Positions 24,220 to 36,832 of a DNA stretch of 64,000 nucleotides are shown here, piece by piece. The stretch comes from Gigaspora margarita (taxonomy: Eukaryota; Glomeromycota; Glomeromycetes; Diversisporales; Gigasporaceae): NCBI GenBank assembly GCA_009809945.1, contig WTPW01000081.1, positions 106,787 through 170,786 of the forward strand. Direction: 5' to 3'. Numbering within the stretch: position 1 is the stretch's first letter; every line of letters begins with the position of its first letter. The translations under genes and the position numbers were made by a program. The notes below the pieces were generated by a model, which worked only from the letters and a program-made list of their open reading frames with translations, had not been told where the DNA came from and searched no databases.

Positions 24220-24537
24220 AAATATTATTGGAATATTAAGTAAGTCTGTCAGGCTTTTGACAGTATCTTGTGTTAATTCTAATACAAACTAAAGTATTAA
24301 CTACATAGTTTTCATGATAATTCCAATAAAATTAGCCCAATTTTAACTGTATTTTGTGGTTTTTACACTCATAATTCTAATGCAACTAACTCAAAGTTTA
24401 TCATGATTTCTATGAATTAAGGTCAATGCAGAATAGTTCAATTTTAACCACAAATTATGATTATCAGGATATTAAGCAAGCTTTATAGAATTTTTCTAGT
24501 AGAACCTAACCACTGTATGTGATTATATGGTATGATA

Positions 24538-25767
24538 CCCAAAAGTTATTCCCCGCCAACTCATTTCTCTGACACCATAATGTTGATATGCTATTTCGTC
24601 TACAGCACATTTTTTCGATAAGACATATATTTGATATTACATTATTCATACAATCCTTTTCTTAGGCAAGACATTTCGCTGATAATTATTTCCTGACATA
24701 AAATTCTAACCATCACCAACTCTAAATCAAGCCAACTCTAATGCAAAATCAGGCCAATTTTATGGCAAAGAAATGATTGACAGAGAAATGTCTTGTCTAA
24801 GAAAAACATTGTTGAAAATAATGATGCCTGACGCAATGAATTTTGTGATGACGCAAGAGTTTAGTCAGACGCAAGTCAGACTAACACTTGACTCTTGACG
24901 AAACCCCTGACTCTTAACGAAACTCCTGACGTTTGACGAAACTCCTGACACTTGACGAAACCCCTGACGCAACTTCACATTGAATCTAAACAGATGATTT
25001 TTTTTATTTCCAGTATTTCACTAGCAACAGCAAGGATCGTCCGAACACATGATTTTTAACCCATCAATAATAATATTAATGCTATGAACATCCGCTATTT
25101 CCTTCGCAAACTAAAACCATACCCTCAATATCTTTAATTCGTACTGAGGTTTTAATCACTCGCTAGATGTTTAATTCACTTGCTGAGGGTTTCATACACT
25201 CGCCAAGAGTCTATAACCCTCGTTGAGGGTTAAAATCACCCAACTATGTCACAAACTATGCCAAAATAAGAAACATAAAAAATGCATAATGATAAAATAC
25301 TATGTTACTGCCAATTCGTAGAAACCTATCGGATATATCCGGATGATTATCGGGCAATGTCGAATCGATATGTCAAAAGTTAGAAACTTGGTAGATATAA
25401 TAATGACCAAAAACTTAAATTTACATGGTAATTTATTTCTATTATGAAAAAAATGAATAATACTGTAATAGTCTTATGCTTTATCAAAATCATCATGGTT
25501 TTTGTTATTTATTTATGTGTTTCGCCATGCGTCATTGGTTTCGTCATGCGTCATAGGTTTCGTAATTCGGTCATTTCGTCAATTTGAAGTTGCCTAACGA
25601 AATGGTTTCGTCATGCGTCAATGACACAGGTTGCGTCATGCGTCAGGCATCATTAGTTGAAAAAATGTAATGTCGAATATATATCTTATTGAAAAAATGT
25701 GCTATAGGTAAAATAGCATGTCGACATTACTGTACTGAGGAAATGAGTTTGGCAGAAGTAACTTTCA
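24538..25767. mobile_element. TIR element hosting the first GATGCCTGA element
   Basis: Arms of about 80 bp: left includes CCGCCAACTCATTTCTCTG, right 'aggaaatgagtttggcag'; both carry an 'agcacattttttc' complement pair. The element at 24819-25655 fills the centre. Confidence 0.6.
24819..25655. mobile_element. GATGCCTGA fold-back element, copy 1 (837 bp)
   Basis: Ends TAATGATGCCTGACGCAA and TTGCGTCATGCGTCAGGCAT followed by 'catta'. Subterminal 'tgacgaaacccc' repeats on the left face 'ggtttcgtcatgcgtc' repeats on the right. The interior 'ctcgctgaggg' segment repeats several times near 25150-25230. Non-coding. Confidence 0.7.
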
Positions 25768-26935
25768 GAGAATTGAGCGATAGCCCTGTGTGTCATATTA
25801 GAGTGTAAGTTCTGTGATAAAATTCATTGCAGTAACATATAATTTCAATGCAAACTAACAATCTTAATCACATTCTGTAGTCATTGAATTAGTATGTTCA
25901 ATAATGAAATTTTTATGATTAATTTTGATGCAAGCTAACTCAACCATAAAATACTTGGTCACTGGAATAGCAAGTAAGTTCCATAAAGAATTATAATAAT
26001 AGAAATTGAACAAATAGAAATAATTTCCAACGCAAACTGACTTGACCTTAATCGTGTAAAAATCGTAATTTTGATACAAACTAAATTTTAACCATATATT
26101 GTAGTTGTTTGAATGGCAAGTAAATTTTGTAACAGAATAAAAATCAGATAATTCTAATGAATCTGATGCAAATTAACACAAGCTTGATCGCATAGAAATC
26201 ATGATTATCTCAATGCAAACTAGCCCGACCTTGATCATATAAAAATCCTAATTTTAACTCAATTTTAACCATACATTGTGGTTGCCGGAATAGACAGTAA
26301 GTTCTGTTATAGAATTTTTTAAAATAGAGATTATAGTGATTTTAATACAAACTAACTTGATCTTAACACAGAAACCAGGATAATTCCAATGCAAACTAAT
26401 TCATTTTAACCACATATTGTGGTTATCAGGACATCAAGTAAGATTTGTGTAAATTTTTCAATAATATAAATCATAATAATTTATATGAATTAACTCAACT
26501 TTAAACACTGAACCGCATTAGCGAATAAATTTTGTGCCAATTTTTTTAAAATAATACAAAGGAGAAATCACTCGACTTTAATCACTTGATGTGATCACTG
26601 GTAGCAAGTAAGTTCTGTAACAGGATATTTTACCACAACTTGTTATGAAATCGTGATAATTTCAATACAAACTAATCCATTGTGAACTAATTAATAATTC
26701 CATAACAGAATGCATTACAGTAAACACACAGTAAAAATTACAATAATTCTGATACAAATTCAATACATCTTAACTGTTATATACCACCAGAATAATGAGT
26801 AAGTTTGTACCAGAAATATTTACAGTAGCTCATAATAGAAATGTGTTAATTCCAGTATAAACTAATTCAACTTTGATATATTCTATATGCTAGTGAAGCA
26901 GCACTCTATAAAAAAAGTGTTCTGCTATCGCACGA

Positions 26936-27190
26936 AAAAAAGTGTGTGGGCCCATGGTCGAATGGCAGGGCTATGGCAGGCTTGCACGTGCAAGGTTCGA
27001 GTTGGCATGGCTGTATACCCTGCCAATTTAATGTGAAACCTCATAAATCATGCGTACTTTTTGTAGCGGTTTACTAAGCCAATTGGCACGGAGCTGAAGG
27101 CATGTGAATGGAACAGGTTAGTAACCAAATTACCAGTCACTTTCCAAGACATTTATAAATAAAGAGCTGAGTAGTTAGAGTATGTACATA
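26936..27190 (+). mobile_element. tRNA-derived SINE, second type
   Basis: A box TGGTCGAATGG at 26955-26965 fits TRGYNNARNGG, and B box GGTTCGAGTTG at 26994-27004 is close to consensus with tRNA-like spacing. The acceptor and T stems do not pair, so it is not a working tRNA. The body is clearly less AT-rich than its surroundings. The 3' end near 27190 is approximate. Confidence 0.6.
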
Positions 27191-27694
27191 TCTGAGACCT
27201 AAAGTAACTACAAAAGTGTAAAAACTTGCAAGTTTTTTTCCTTAAGAAACCCAGAGCAGGTTTAATTGCAAGTTTGTTTTTTTTTTTTTAAATATTGTAA
27301 TTTTTATGAAAAAAATCATTTGTGATCATTTGCTCTTGTGGTGTTCTGTGAAACGAGCCAGCATGAGTCGCTTTTTAATACTGTTATTCCATGAAATGAA
27401 GACGCGCCATTATGTACAATATACGTAAATATATGTACATATACATGCTGACTGATGCGTGCCATTCTTTATGACGTGAAAACTGTGCATCCATTACCGT
27501 AATGCTTGTGTCATTTTTAACAATGCCATCCTGTAAAATGTGCCTATACGTGCCACACAATCGTACCATCCTGTGCATTTACACTCTTTTCCCATATCAT
27601 ACTTCTAACCACTTTTCTTATAGGAGCGAATAAGTTTTGGAATAAAATTTTTACAGAAACTCAATAAAAAACATTTGAATGCAACTAACTCAAT
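27191..27694. other. AT-rich spacer
   Basis: Inverted 'aacttgcaag' words occur at 27224-27275. A 64-codon minus frame (27384-27578) has no domain. GC-containing 'cgtgccac' words recall the 670-1112 element but do not align clearly. Confidence 0.35.
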
Positions 27695-27876
27695 TAATGA
27701 TGCCTGACTCAATTATTTTCGCGATGACGAAAGGTTTCGTCAAATTTGCGTCTGACGAAACCCTTGACGATTGACGAAACCCTTGACGCTTGACGAAACC
27801 CTTGACGCTTGACGAAACTCTTGACGATTGACGAAAGTCCTGACTCAACCCCTGACTATTGATGAAACTAACGCCC

Positions 27877-28212
27877 TAGCTCTCCAACCAAAAAAATTGT
27901 TCATAACCTGCAATTTTAACCGATCGAATTTTAGATCAGGTGTAACGTAAATTTTTTTTACAAAAAACAGATAGCTCTAAATTTTTAATAGGAAGCCATC
28001 TATTGCGTCCTAATTAAAAATGTTTCTCGTGAAATTTTACTAATAGCCACAATGGCCACTATTTTTCTAACCCTAACCCTAATTATAACGCGGTTTTCTT
28101 AGCCTTAATTTTACAAAACACATTTGTTTTGATATCACGTTACACTTGATCCTAAATTTTATTGGTCAAAATTACGGAATTATAGAGTGATCAATTTTTT
28201 GTGGGAGCGCTA
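27877..28212. mobile_element. Telomere-core TIR element with 'AGCTCTCC' caps
   Basis: Caps AGCTCTCCAACCAAAAAAAT and the complement near 28190-28210. Core 'gatcaggtgtaacgtaaat' at 27936, CTAACCCTAACCCTAATT at about 28068-28085, and 'atcacgttacacttgatcc' at the far side. Confidence 0.6.
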
Positions 28213-28338
28213 CCAAAGATGATGAAGCCCTTGATGAAACCCTTGTCAATTTGAAGAAGCTTTTACATTGAATCTAAACAGATAATTTTTTATTGCTAGC
28301 ATTTCACTAGCAACAGCGGAGCGTAGGATCAACTCATA

Positions 28339-28557
28339 CAGGGGGTCACCAAATTTCGGGTCGGTATACGTCGGAGTGCACGGAATCAAGGTCGGCTAGA
28401 TCAGAATTGATCGATTTTGCTCCAAGATCATAAAAAATTTTACTAATGACATCATATCCATTCATTAAGTAATTTTGTTGTAGAACCTGCTAACAGCTAA
28501 GGCTAAACGCCGTCCTAGATCCGACGCATACGACCCGGAATTTTGGTGACCTTCCTG
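28339..28557. mobile_element. TA-flanked MITE, 219 bp
   Basis: Ends CAGGGGGTCACCAAATTTC and the complement of CAGGAAGGTCACCAAAATTC, flanked by TA (28337 and 28558). GC-rich for this window, with 'ggtcgtatgcgtcgga'-type arms. Confidence 0.75.
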
Positions 28558-29255
28558 TAAAATTCGCGTAGGATCGATTGTCCTAACACATGATTTTTTG
28601 AACCATCAATAATAACACTAATGCTATGAACATCTGTTATTTCATTTGCAGATTAAAACCATACCCTCAAATATCTTTAATTCGTACTGAGGTTTTAATC
28701 ACTCGCTAGATGTTTAATTCACTCGCTGAGAGGTTCATACACTTTCCGAGAGTCTATAACTCTCCCAGCAGGGTACCCTCGTTGAGGGTTAAAATCACCC
28801 AACCATGCCACAAACTATGCCAAAATAAGACATAATAATAAAATACTAGGACACTGCCAATTCGTAGAACACCTATCGTATATATCTGGGTGATTGTTGC
28901 AAATCATCAGGCAATGTCGGATCGATGTCAAAAAGATAGAAACTGGGAAGATATAATATGAACAAAAAATTAACTTTACATGGACTAATTTATTTCTGTT
29001 ATGAAAGAAATGAATAATAGTCTTATGCTTCATCAAAATCATCATGGGTTTTGTTATTTATTATTGGTTTCGTCATGCGTCATGGGGTCATGCGTCATGT
29101 GTTTCGTCATGCGTCGTGGGCTTCGTCATGCGTCATGGGTTTCGTCATGCGTCATGGGTTTCGTCATTCGTCAATTCGTCAATTTGAAGTTGCCTGACGA
29201 AATGTTTTCGTCATACGTCAATGACGCAGGTTGCGTCATGCGTCAGGCATCATTA

Positions 29256-30430
29256 ATATGAACATGAATATATCACTGGCTTCACAGTTCTTGAAACTAC
29301 TCAACCAAGTAAATTTTTTCTAAGTAAATTTTTTGAACTTCAAATTAAACATTTCAACAGCTATTAAACCAAAGTTGATAAATTTTTATTTTAATGAATC
29401 ACGCAACAAGCAAAAAAAAACATATGTAATTAAAAAATGTCCGTTCAAATTTTAAACCATTGGAAAATTGAGTAACAGTATTATAACATCAAATAATCAC
29501 CAAAGTCGAAAAAGTTTAATAAAAGTATGATGTACTGTGTATAAAAATTTAAACTTTTGTGATGTGAATTTTTTTTTTTTAAAAAATACATTTATAAATT
29601 ATAAGCATTATAGAAATAGGTAGCATTTGATGTGGCATTTGTGTGGTGTTTGAACCGGCTCTGTGGATTTTTAGAATAATCTTAAATTGTATCATAAACT
29701 TTGGCACATATGATGACAATTAGTATGCAAAATTCAGTTATCACTTAATTTTATACAGCAAATGAAGAATAAATTTGTAAAAAAAAAAAAAAAAAAAAAA
29801 CAAAGCATCATTCATTTCTCAAAGTTTCTAAATAACCACAGAACTAGCAATATGTTTCCGATTTTTTCGTGATGACGCTAGGTCGTTTATCATGGTTTGA
29901 TTCTGTGTTGGGATGTCCAGGATTATGTGAGAGCATAATATGCGCATAAATTACCAAATTTTCGCATCATGGGTGCTTCACATAATCAAAAAAGTATCAT
30001 GATCATGTGAATATTGCTGAGACAAATATATTAATTATGTTGATTGGAATTCCAAAGTTCAAACCTAGAAATTGATGAATCGATGGATACTGAACAAATA
30101 ATAATAATAATAAATTATGATAAATTACATCCCTTATTTTAAATATTTTGCATGAATTTAAAATTATTGTATTTCGCATCCATCGAATAATTGATCCCTA
30201 TCGCATCGCATAATTCAGAACATTATATTTTGCGCCTTTTCATATAAATAATAACTATTCTTACTATTTAATTTTATCAATTTAAACCGTTCTAAAGTTT
30301 AAATACATAACACAGGTGGAACAATAAATCTTTCGATAAGTATACTTTAAAAAATTCTTGATGTTAACAAGTTTTTAAATATCCTCTAAACATTTTCTAA
30401 ACTTTTCAGTTATAGAGAGTTGTAACGCAT
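29256..30430. other. AT-rich DNA, no gene seen
   Basis: Contains an A run at 29779-29800 and 'aataataataata' near 30097-30112. No open frame or inverted repeat that I can support. Confidence 0.4.
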
Positions 30431-30675
30431 CTTATAAGATCAGGTTAACATGAGATCAAGCAAACCAATAACACAATAATTTAGGATAAGGGTTAGTGTT
30501 AAGTTAGAGTTAGTGTAGAAATTTTGGCAAAGGCTGTCTTTGCCTCAAAATTTCGCAAGGAATTTTTTTGGCTAGAATACGAAATGTGGTTTTATAAGCA
30601 AATTTATGAGCTACAACTGATTTTTTAAAACGTCTCTATTGTTTCGATTTTACGTTACACCTAATCTTACGATCT
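30431..30675. mobile_element. Telomere-core TIR element
   Basis: Left CTTATAAGATCAGGTTAAC, right 'acgttacacctaatcttacg'. Telomere-like 'ataagggttagtgttaag' near 30487. Shares 'aatttcgcaaggaattttt' with the cores at 6649, 18921 and 55765. Confidence 0.55.
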
Positions 30676-30828
30676 GAAAGTATTGTTTAAAAAGATTTAT
30701 CTGTATTAAATTTTTCTAGATAAAAATCCTAAAAATATCAAAGTTTTATTATACAATCCATAATATTTAACAAATTATAGCAGGTAAGAAATTATTTAAA
30801 ATATAAATAATTTATTGAGGGAAATTCT

Positions 30829-31032
30829 ATTTTGACCCGGGTCAAAATGACCTCCCTTAGAATTTAGGGCTAGTTTGGGCCAGAATTATGTTAATGATAG
30901 CTGTGTTTTTATATTAACAAACCCCTAGCCGGCATTAACCTAATTCTGGCCATTATTAATATAATTCCGGCTCACACTAACCCTAAATTCTAAGAGGGAA
31001 TCACTTTGACCCGGGTTAAAATAAAATTGGCC
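30829..31032. mobile_element. TGACCCGGGTCA MITE, 204 bp
   Basis: Arms contain the palindrome TTGACCCGGGTCAA, 'gaatttagggctag' on the left and 'ctaaccctaaattc' on the right, so the telomere-like word sits in both arms. Ends GGGAAATTCTATTTTGAC and its near complement. Confidence 0.7.
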
Positions 31033-31331
31033 ATTTATTAAATAAATATAAACATTTTATACATTCATAATACTTAATAAATTATTAATTTACCAAATTA
31101 TTCGATAAAATTGCTTTAAAAAGGTGTCATTTTTAAATACAAAAAATCACTAATAGCACATTAAATTCTATTCATTAGAAATTAAAAAGATAAAAAGTTT
31201 ATTAAATGTTTTTATATAAATGCTTTTTACAATTCATTTTTAATTTTCAGTGTTTAAAAATAAATTTGATTGAGATTATATATCTAAATATAATTATTTG
31301 ATAGTATTTTTGCCTTCCTGTTGTTCAAATT

Positions 31332-31790
31332 AGAGTTCGGAACTGGTTTATTTACAGCTGTTTTCATAAATTCTGGGACAACCGAAAAATTGATCAGCAA
31401 ATTCAATAAGTTTTTGAAGTCGGCGTTATTGGATTACTGTAATGCTGAAAATCCGATTCCAATAACACCGAATTCAAAAATTTATCGAATTCGGCTGAAA
31501 TAGTTGCCCAGAATTTATGAAAAACATCTGTAAATCGATTTTAAATTTGAGTTAAACCGATTTTGCAGTGCTTTTCAAATTACTGTGATCAGTGATTTTC
31601 ATATATCACGCTGGTGATTTGTTAGAAAAAATTTTTAGCCAATCATATATTGGCATTTTTTTCTAGATTTCTGATTTTCGCTGTATTAGTAACCCGATTT
31701 AATAGAAACCGTCTTTATAGTAAATATATCTTAAAATAATTGGTTTAATTTGGTTGTAAACCTCTAATAAACCGGTTTTGTATTCGGTAA
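31332..31790. mobile_element. TIR element interrupted by a MITE
   Basis: Ends near GAGTTCGGAACTGGTTTATT and the complement of 'aataaaccggttttgtattc'. 'aattcgg' words are repeated inside. Split by the element at 31567-31690. A 60-codon frame on the left half is probably chance. Confidence 0.45.
31567..31690. mobile_element. TTACTGTGATCAG MITE, copy 3 (shortened)
   Basis: Begins AGTGCTTTTCAAATTACTGT and includes 'ccaatcatatattggcatt', matching the copy at 17663. The right end is degraded. Confidence 0.55.
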
Positions 31791-31845
31791 GATTATCAGA
31801 ATTTATGCTTTAAATTGATTTTTGAATTATTTAATCTAGCGCATG

Positions 31846-32073
31846 TGTTGTAACGTGAAATCGAAAAAAATAGAGATATTTTAAAAAATCCTTCGTAGTT
31901 CATAATTTTGCTTATTAAATCACTAACAAAAAAACTTCCATGCAAAATTTTTCTATAAACCTCCTTTTCTCGCCCATATACCATCTTCACCTCACCCTAA
32001 CTCTTACTAAAGAAAAAACGGGTTATTTTAGTTGTTTGATTTCACGTTACTAAACTTATGAGGTGCGTTACAC
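31846..32073. mobile_element. Telomere-core element, diverged
   Basis: Left 'ttgtaacgtgaaatcgaa', right 'tgatttcacgttac', with 'caccctaactcttact' near 31992. No clear outer caps. Contains a 64-codon minus frame without domains. Confidence 0.45.
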
Positions 32074-32100
32074 CGCATATGCGCAATATAAAATATTCTA

Positions 32101-32804
32101 CAGTCTGATCTCTCTATAGTCACCATATAGTCACACCTCTATATAAGCACCCAAGACTTAAAATATAGTAAAAAAATCTCATTATAGTCACAAATCAAAT
32201 CACCAAAAAAATCAATTTTTTATTAATAATAAACCCTCGTTATAATCACCAATTTTGACTAAATATGGATTATAAAATCTGATTGGCCAATATTAATATT
32301 CACGTTTATTTAAAATTTTCTATTAAAAATCCTTATGAGTTTGACAGCAAATAACTTTTGATGTAGTGGCCCAATTTGGATGAAACAGCCGCCAAAATGT
32401 TCGTCTCGACGAGATGATTCTAATGAGCCCAAGATCGTTAAAATCCAATCACAAGTTCCTGAGATCGTTAAGGATTTGTGTCACTTTTCAATTGATTAAA
32501 TTTAAACATCTGAGTGAAAAATTCTTAATGTTCTTAGCATTTTGTAATTAAATTTGGACGATTTTAGACTTTTTAGAATTGTCTTATTGAGTCAAACACT
32601 CTGGTAGTCAGTTTATCCAAATTGGGCCACTGGATAAAAAATTATTCACTATCAAACATCTTAAATTTTTAACAGTATTTCAAATATGCGCAAATGTATT
32701 CCTTTGGTCACATGACATGACAAGTATTTTATTTATAGTCACACCTCTATATAATAATCACAATAGGGCGCGACGGACTTGGTGATTATATAGAGGTTAG
32801 ACTG
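32101..32804. mobile_element. Pogo-like non-autonomous element, 704 bp
   Basis: Ends CAGTCTGATCTCTCTATA and TATATAGAGGTTAGACTG, flanked by TA at 32099 and 32805. 'Cacctctatataa' repeats near both ends are the sort seen in pogo/Tigger-type TIRs. The inner arms carry the module 'gatgtagtggcccaatttgg' in opposite orientations (32352-32393, 32602-32650). No transposase. Confidence 0.7.
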
Positions 32805-35112
32805 TATTCAAATGCAATCAACTAAGATATAATTTTATTTTGATCGTATCTTCAAACCATGCATCTTTACAAATACCTTTTAGTTACAGCCATAGGATTA
32901 TGTAATAAAAGATTTAAATCTACTTTAAATTGGTTTAAATTAAAAATCGGTGAATAATAACACCGTATCCATTCCTAAAAGTCGGTTTTATTACGAAAAT
33001 ATAACTTGCACATAACATGATTAAATTTAGCCCGATTCAGTTTTTGGATTTCTTGTGGCTCAAATATTTTGTTATACTAAATAATATCAACTCATATATT
33101 ATTATTTGTACAAAAAAAATATCGTGCGATGCTGCATTATAATCACATGAGGTTGCGGATAATCATTATTTTTTTTTTATTTATCAGTTTTCATGCTGTG
33201 TTCTCAGGGTCATTAAGAGCTGATAATTTGGATATAATAATACAATCCGCACATTTTCTATTATTCTAAAATTAAATCCATCATACACTCATAGGTAGTC
33301 TATTTTGAATGCTTCATATAAAACAAATATTTATCTAATTAATTATTGTATCAGTTGACAAAGAATTTACTAATTTATCTCCATTTTTTTGCGTCTAATA
33401 GGAAAGCAATGAGCTTGCAACCGATAAGGGCTAAATTTGTGTGGCCTAACTAATCTTATAAGAAATAATAAAAATATTTATAACATATAAAATAATGATT
33501 TTATTTATAACTACATAAAATCAATTTTACGTTGCGACAAATTATGTCAACAGAATTATTTGGAAAAAAAGATTTCTATGCTCCAGAGTGTTGATTCCAC
33601 AGCAAATATCAAAAAAGGAAGGTCATAACAATAGGATGATAATTAATTGCGATAGAAGTTATTGAAAAGGAAAGTTTTAAAATGAACTTAGTTTCTTTAT
33701 GCAAGTGTAACTTAGGCATTCAGTCATTGCATATATTATATATTTGCATGACAATCGGAAAAACTTAATAAATAACAATGACAAAATTTTCCAAAAGTGT
33801 ATTACTAGCTAATTTATCCATATCTAAAGATGATTTAGTATAGCATGATGCAGGAAATGTTAAAACTTTAATCGCTTTATAATACAATCTCATTTGACAT
33901 CATGAAAATGTTATTCACAATAGAAATTGGAAACTTTGGATCTTCGCTTATCGTTATTGAAGTTGCTAATTTAGGAAACAATGTGTTACTGATTTTATAT
34001 ATTATCACCCTATATATAGATTGAGATTGCTAAAATTGGTAATATAAATAATCTCAAAAATAATGTTATCAATAGTTAAAAAATGCATGTACGGCGCAAG
34101 AAATTTAAAAACTACAATCATTCTTTATAAAGACAACGTATAATTAACTTCTAATGTTTCCAAAATTACTTGCGCCATTAAATTGTGCACATAAACACTT
34201 TATTAACATCGATAATTTAAGAAATGTTATGATTTAAGTGCGTTACTTGATTAGATGTTATATTAACTCTAATGTATAAACATTGAAATAAGTGGTTTTA
34301 ATAATGCATTTATTGATTTAATATGAAAAGTGATCCGAATTCGCCCTATTATTATTCCAAAAATTTACCATCCGAAAATTGCATACATTGTTTAGAAATA
34401 ACATCCGTCATATTCCAAAGTTATAAGTGATGATGCATGAAATCTAAAAATTCCAATCATTTTATATGGAATAAAAATCAACAACACATTAGGGATAAGC
34501 TAAATTCAGTAGCGGCTTAAGTTTAAGCGGTGTACATTAAGTACGCACGTATGACCCTTGGCGTATTATTTTCTCTGCAGAAAGATTGAGACTCTAGATC
34601 TATCACTTTATTGTGATTGATATTTTAAAAAATTATTTTCAGATGTGCTACCAGTCGTTGCATTATCTCTATAGAGAGATTGAAGTTTTTGAATTTCTTG
34701 CATAGTACATACATACACAGTATATTGTAAAATAAATATCGACCATCGTAATACTGCAGACGTGATACAAATTCTGGAGTCATGAACTTCGGAGTTCTTG
34801 TGTTTTGTAAAATTTTGATTTGAGTGATCAGGGGAATTCGTATTGTAAAATAGTAGAATTAATAGAAAAATTATAATTATTTATTTTTTATTACATTAAA
34901 AACCATTATCTCTAATACAGTTTTTTTTTTAAAAATTGAGTAATAGATAAGATATGTTCGTGTTTTTTTCCACGCAATCAATTGTAAGATCATGTCTAAG
35001 TACCCACTTCAAAACATCTAAAATTTTAGATGTAAGCTGTTGTTTTTTTTTTATTTAATAAAATTTATTTTTTTATTTGTATAAAGAACTGGAAAAGTCT
35101 ATGCCGAACTTT
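32805..35112. other. 2.3 kb AT-rich DNA without supported genes
   Basis: No long frame, tandem array or inverted repeat that I can support. A 'gtgtggcctaacta' word at about 33441 may be an isolated end of the TAAGGCCACGC family. Confidence 0.4.
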
Positions 35113-35378
35113 AGGCGAGACCAACTGGATTCGGTGTTTTACATTACCTCCCCCCCCCCTCAGAGCCCCCCCCTCTCCCTGATAGTAAAAAAATTTAGAT
35201 AAATATACATAGGACTACGGGATATTTCGGAAAATTTTTACAGTCACGGAACAATTCGGAAAAAATTTTTTTTCGAAAAAAAAATTTTTTTAAAAGTTTA
35301 CTATGTGAACCACCCTCCCCCCTCCTCTGGAGGAGAGGGGGGGTAATGTAAAACACCGAATCCAGTTGGTCTCGCCTT
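35113..35378. mobile_element. G-tract TIR element, copy 2
   Basis: Ends TAGGCGAGACCAACTGGATT and its complement. Interior purine/pyrimidine tracts and 'actatgtgaaccacc' match the copy at 1300-1574 in reverse orientation. Runs of C (35149-35158) and G lie just inside the ends. Confidence 0.75.
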
Positions 35379-36832
35379 ATTTTTATTTATTTATTTATTT
35401 TTTACGGAAAAGTTGTATATGAACATTTGTTAACTATTATTTATTAATACAGAATGAATATTTTACATATGCCAAATTTAATAAATGTTCTTCATATTGT
35501 AATGTTTAATGAAAAAATTTACGGATTTCGCTTAAAGTTCATCTATTTTACTAAATTGACTCGAATAATATTGAGATACTTTAGCTTGATACAGTAAATA
35601 TACACAAATTTGGAATACTATTTTAAAAACGTTTGCTTAATGAATGTTCACTATACATAGCTATTAAATTAACATGTATATTGCTTAATATTAAATTTCA
35701 CGAAACTTGAATTGCTTTTGTTTAAAATTTCGTCAATCTTTATGCTATTTATTTGATCATAGCATATACTAATAAACTTTGATTAACAAATACTCTTAAT
35801 CGTCATATTAATCCACTAAATTGATGTGAATTAGATGAAATTAAATAGTTGCAATATTATTTCATATTATTTTCTTATTTGCCTTTGTATTTCCTTTATC
35901 ATATTAAGATTTTGGTACTCCACGTGTTAACTATATGATACTAATAACACAATAGAGTAAGATTGCTAATTTATTCTCGAATAATACCCGAACCTAGATG
36001 AATGAGAAAAAATATCGTCTTTATTATTTGTAACTATCATCGTCAGATTTATATTATGCATAAACTATATCATAAACTATATTTTTCTAAAGAAATTTAT
36101 AATATCGACGCGTTATTGGAACAAAATGAATAATACAACTAAAGATAATAACTTATAAATGTGAAAATATCTAACAATAGAAATTTACGTCTATCTTTGA
36201 GCAAAAAGTTGAACTAAATACATTTCAAAAGGAGCATATAACTTTTAGCTTTAGGTAATATAAAGTCAATAAATAAGTTTTTTTACTAATTAGAAAATAT
36301 ACAAAGCTACATTGCATGAGCGTTAGATCTAACTATTGTAGCAATGAAAGCAATAAAAAATAATGATTACATCAATAGATACAAATGCATGCTATATAAC
36401 TTTACCTATTTTTTGACAATCAAAGCTGTGCATATTTCTCCAAACAAAACCATCCTTTCCGTAATAAATTGAATATGTTTCTATGTCTTTCCAAACAGCA
36501 ACACAAAATCCTTATTATTTGAATAGTTCTACACAGAAAAAGTACATACTAATTTCTTTATTACATAATCCCTTTAGCAGCATACATATATTATATAATA
36601 TAAGGGTACTGTAGTACAGATGTTAATGGTCATTTATCTTTGATCAATATGCAATCATGTAATAGGAAAATTTTCTAGTTAAAATTAACAATATTATTTT
36701 AAATAATTTAATAGATTTATTATCACTATATAATATATATTACATACTAGCCTACAAATAGAAATTTTCTAAATGATTTTTATATTGGAATTTATTATTA
36801 ACTCTTTTCAATGATCACTTGGAGCAAATTTT
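35379..36832. other. AT-rich DNA, no gene seen
   Basis: No repeat or open frame that I can support in 1.45 kb. Confidence 0.4.

Larger units (their letters stand above)
24220..27690. repeat. Decayed minisatellite, split by transposons
   Basis: Variants of TAAGTTCTGTAACAGAAT followed by 'ataattccaatgcaaactaa' and 'ttttaaccacatattgtgg' recur at irregular 80-170 bp spacing: near 24240, 24475, 25807, 25972, 26118, 26287, 26434, 26521, 26606, 26798 and 27629. The array is interrupted by 24538-25767 and the SINE at 26936. Confidence 0.6.
27695..29255. mobile_element. GATGCCTGA fold-back element, copy 2 (1.56 kb)
   Basis: Same ends as copy 1. The left subterminal array has a 19-bp unit, CTTGACGAAACCCTTGACG, about five times. 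The right has GGGTTTCGTCATGCGTCAT in the opposite sense, about four times (29060-29165). Longer than copy 1 because of the inserts at 27877-28212 and 28339-28557. Confidence 0.7.

Noticed and set aside
26936..27010. Possible functional tRNA gene
   Set aside because: A and B boxes are present but the acceptor and T stems do not pair and no anticodon arm forms; called SINE instead.
29001..29261. 86-codon plus-strand frame with repeated 'SSCVMG' peptides
   Set aside because: The repeats are the 19-bp subterminal array of the GATGCCTGA element read in frame.
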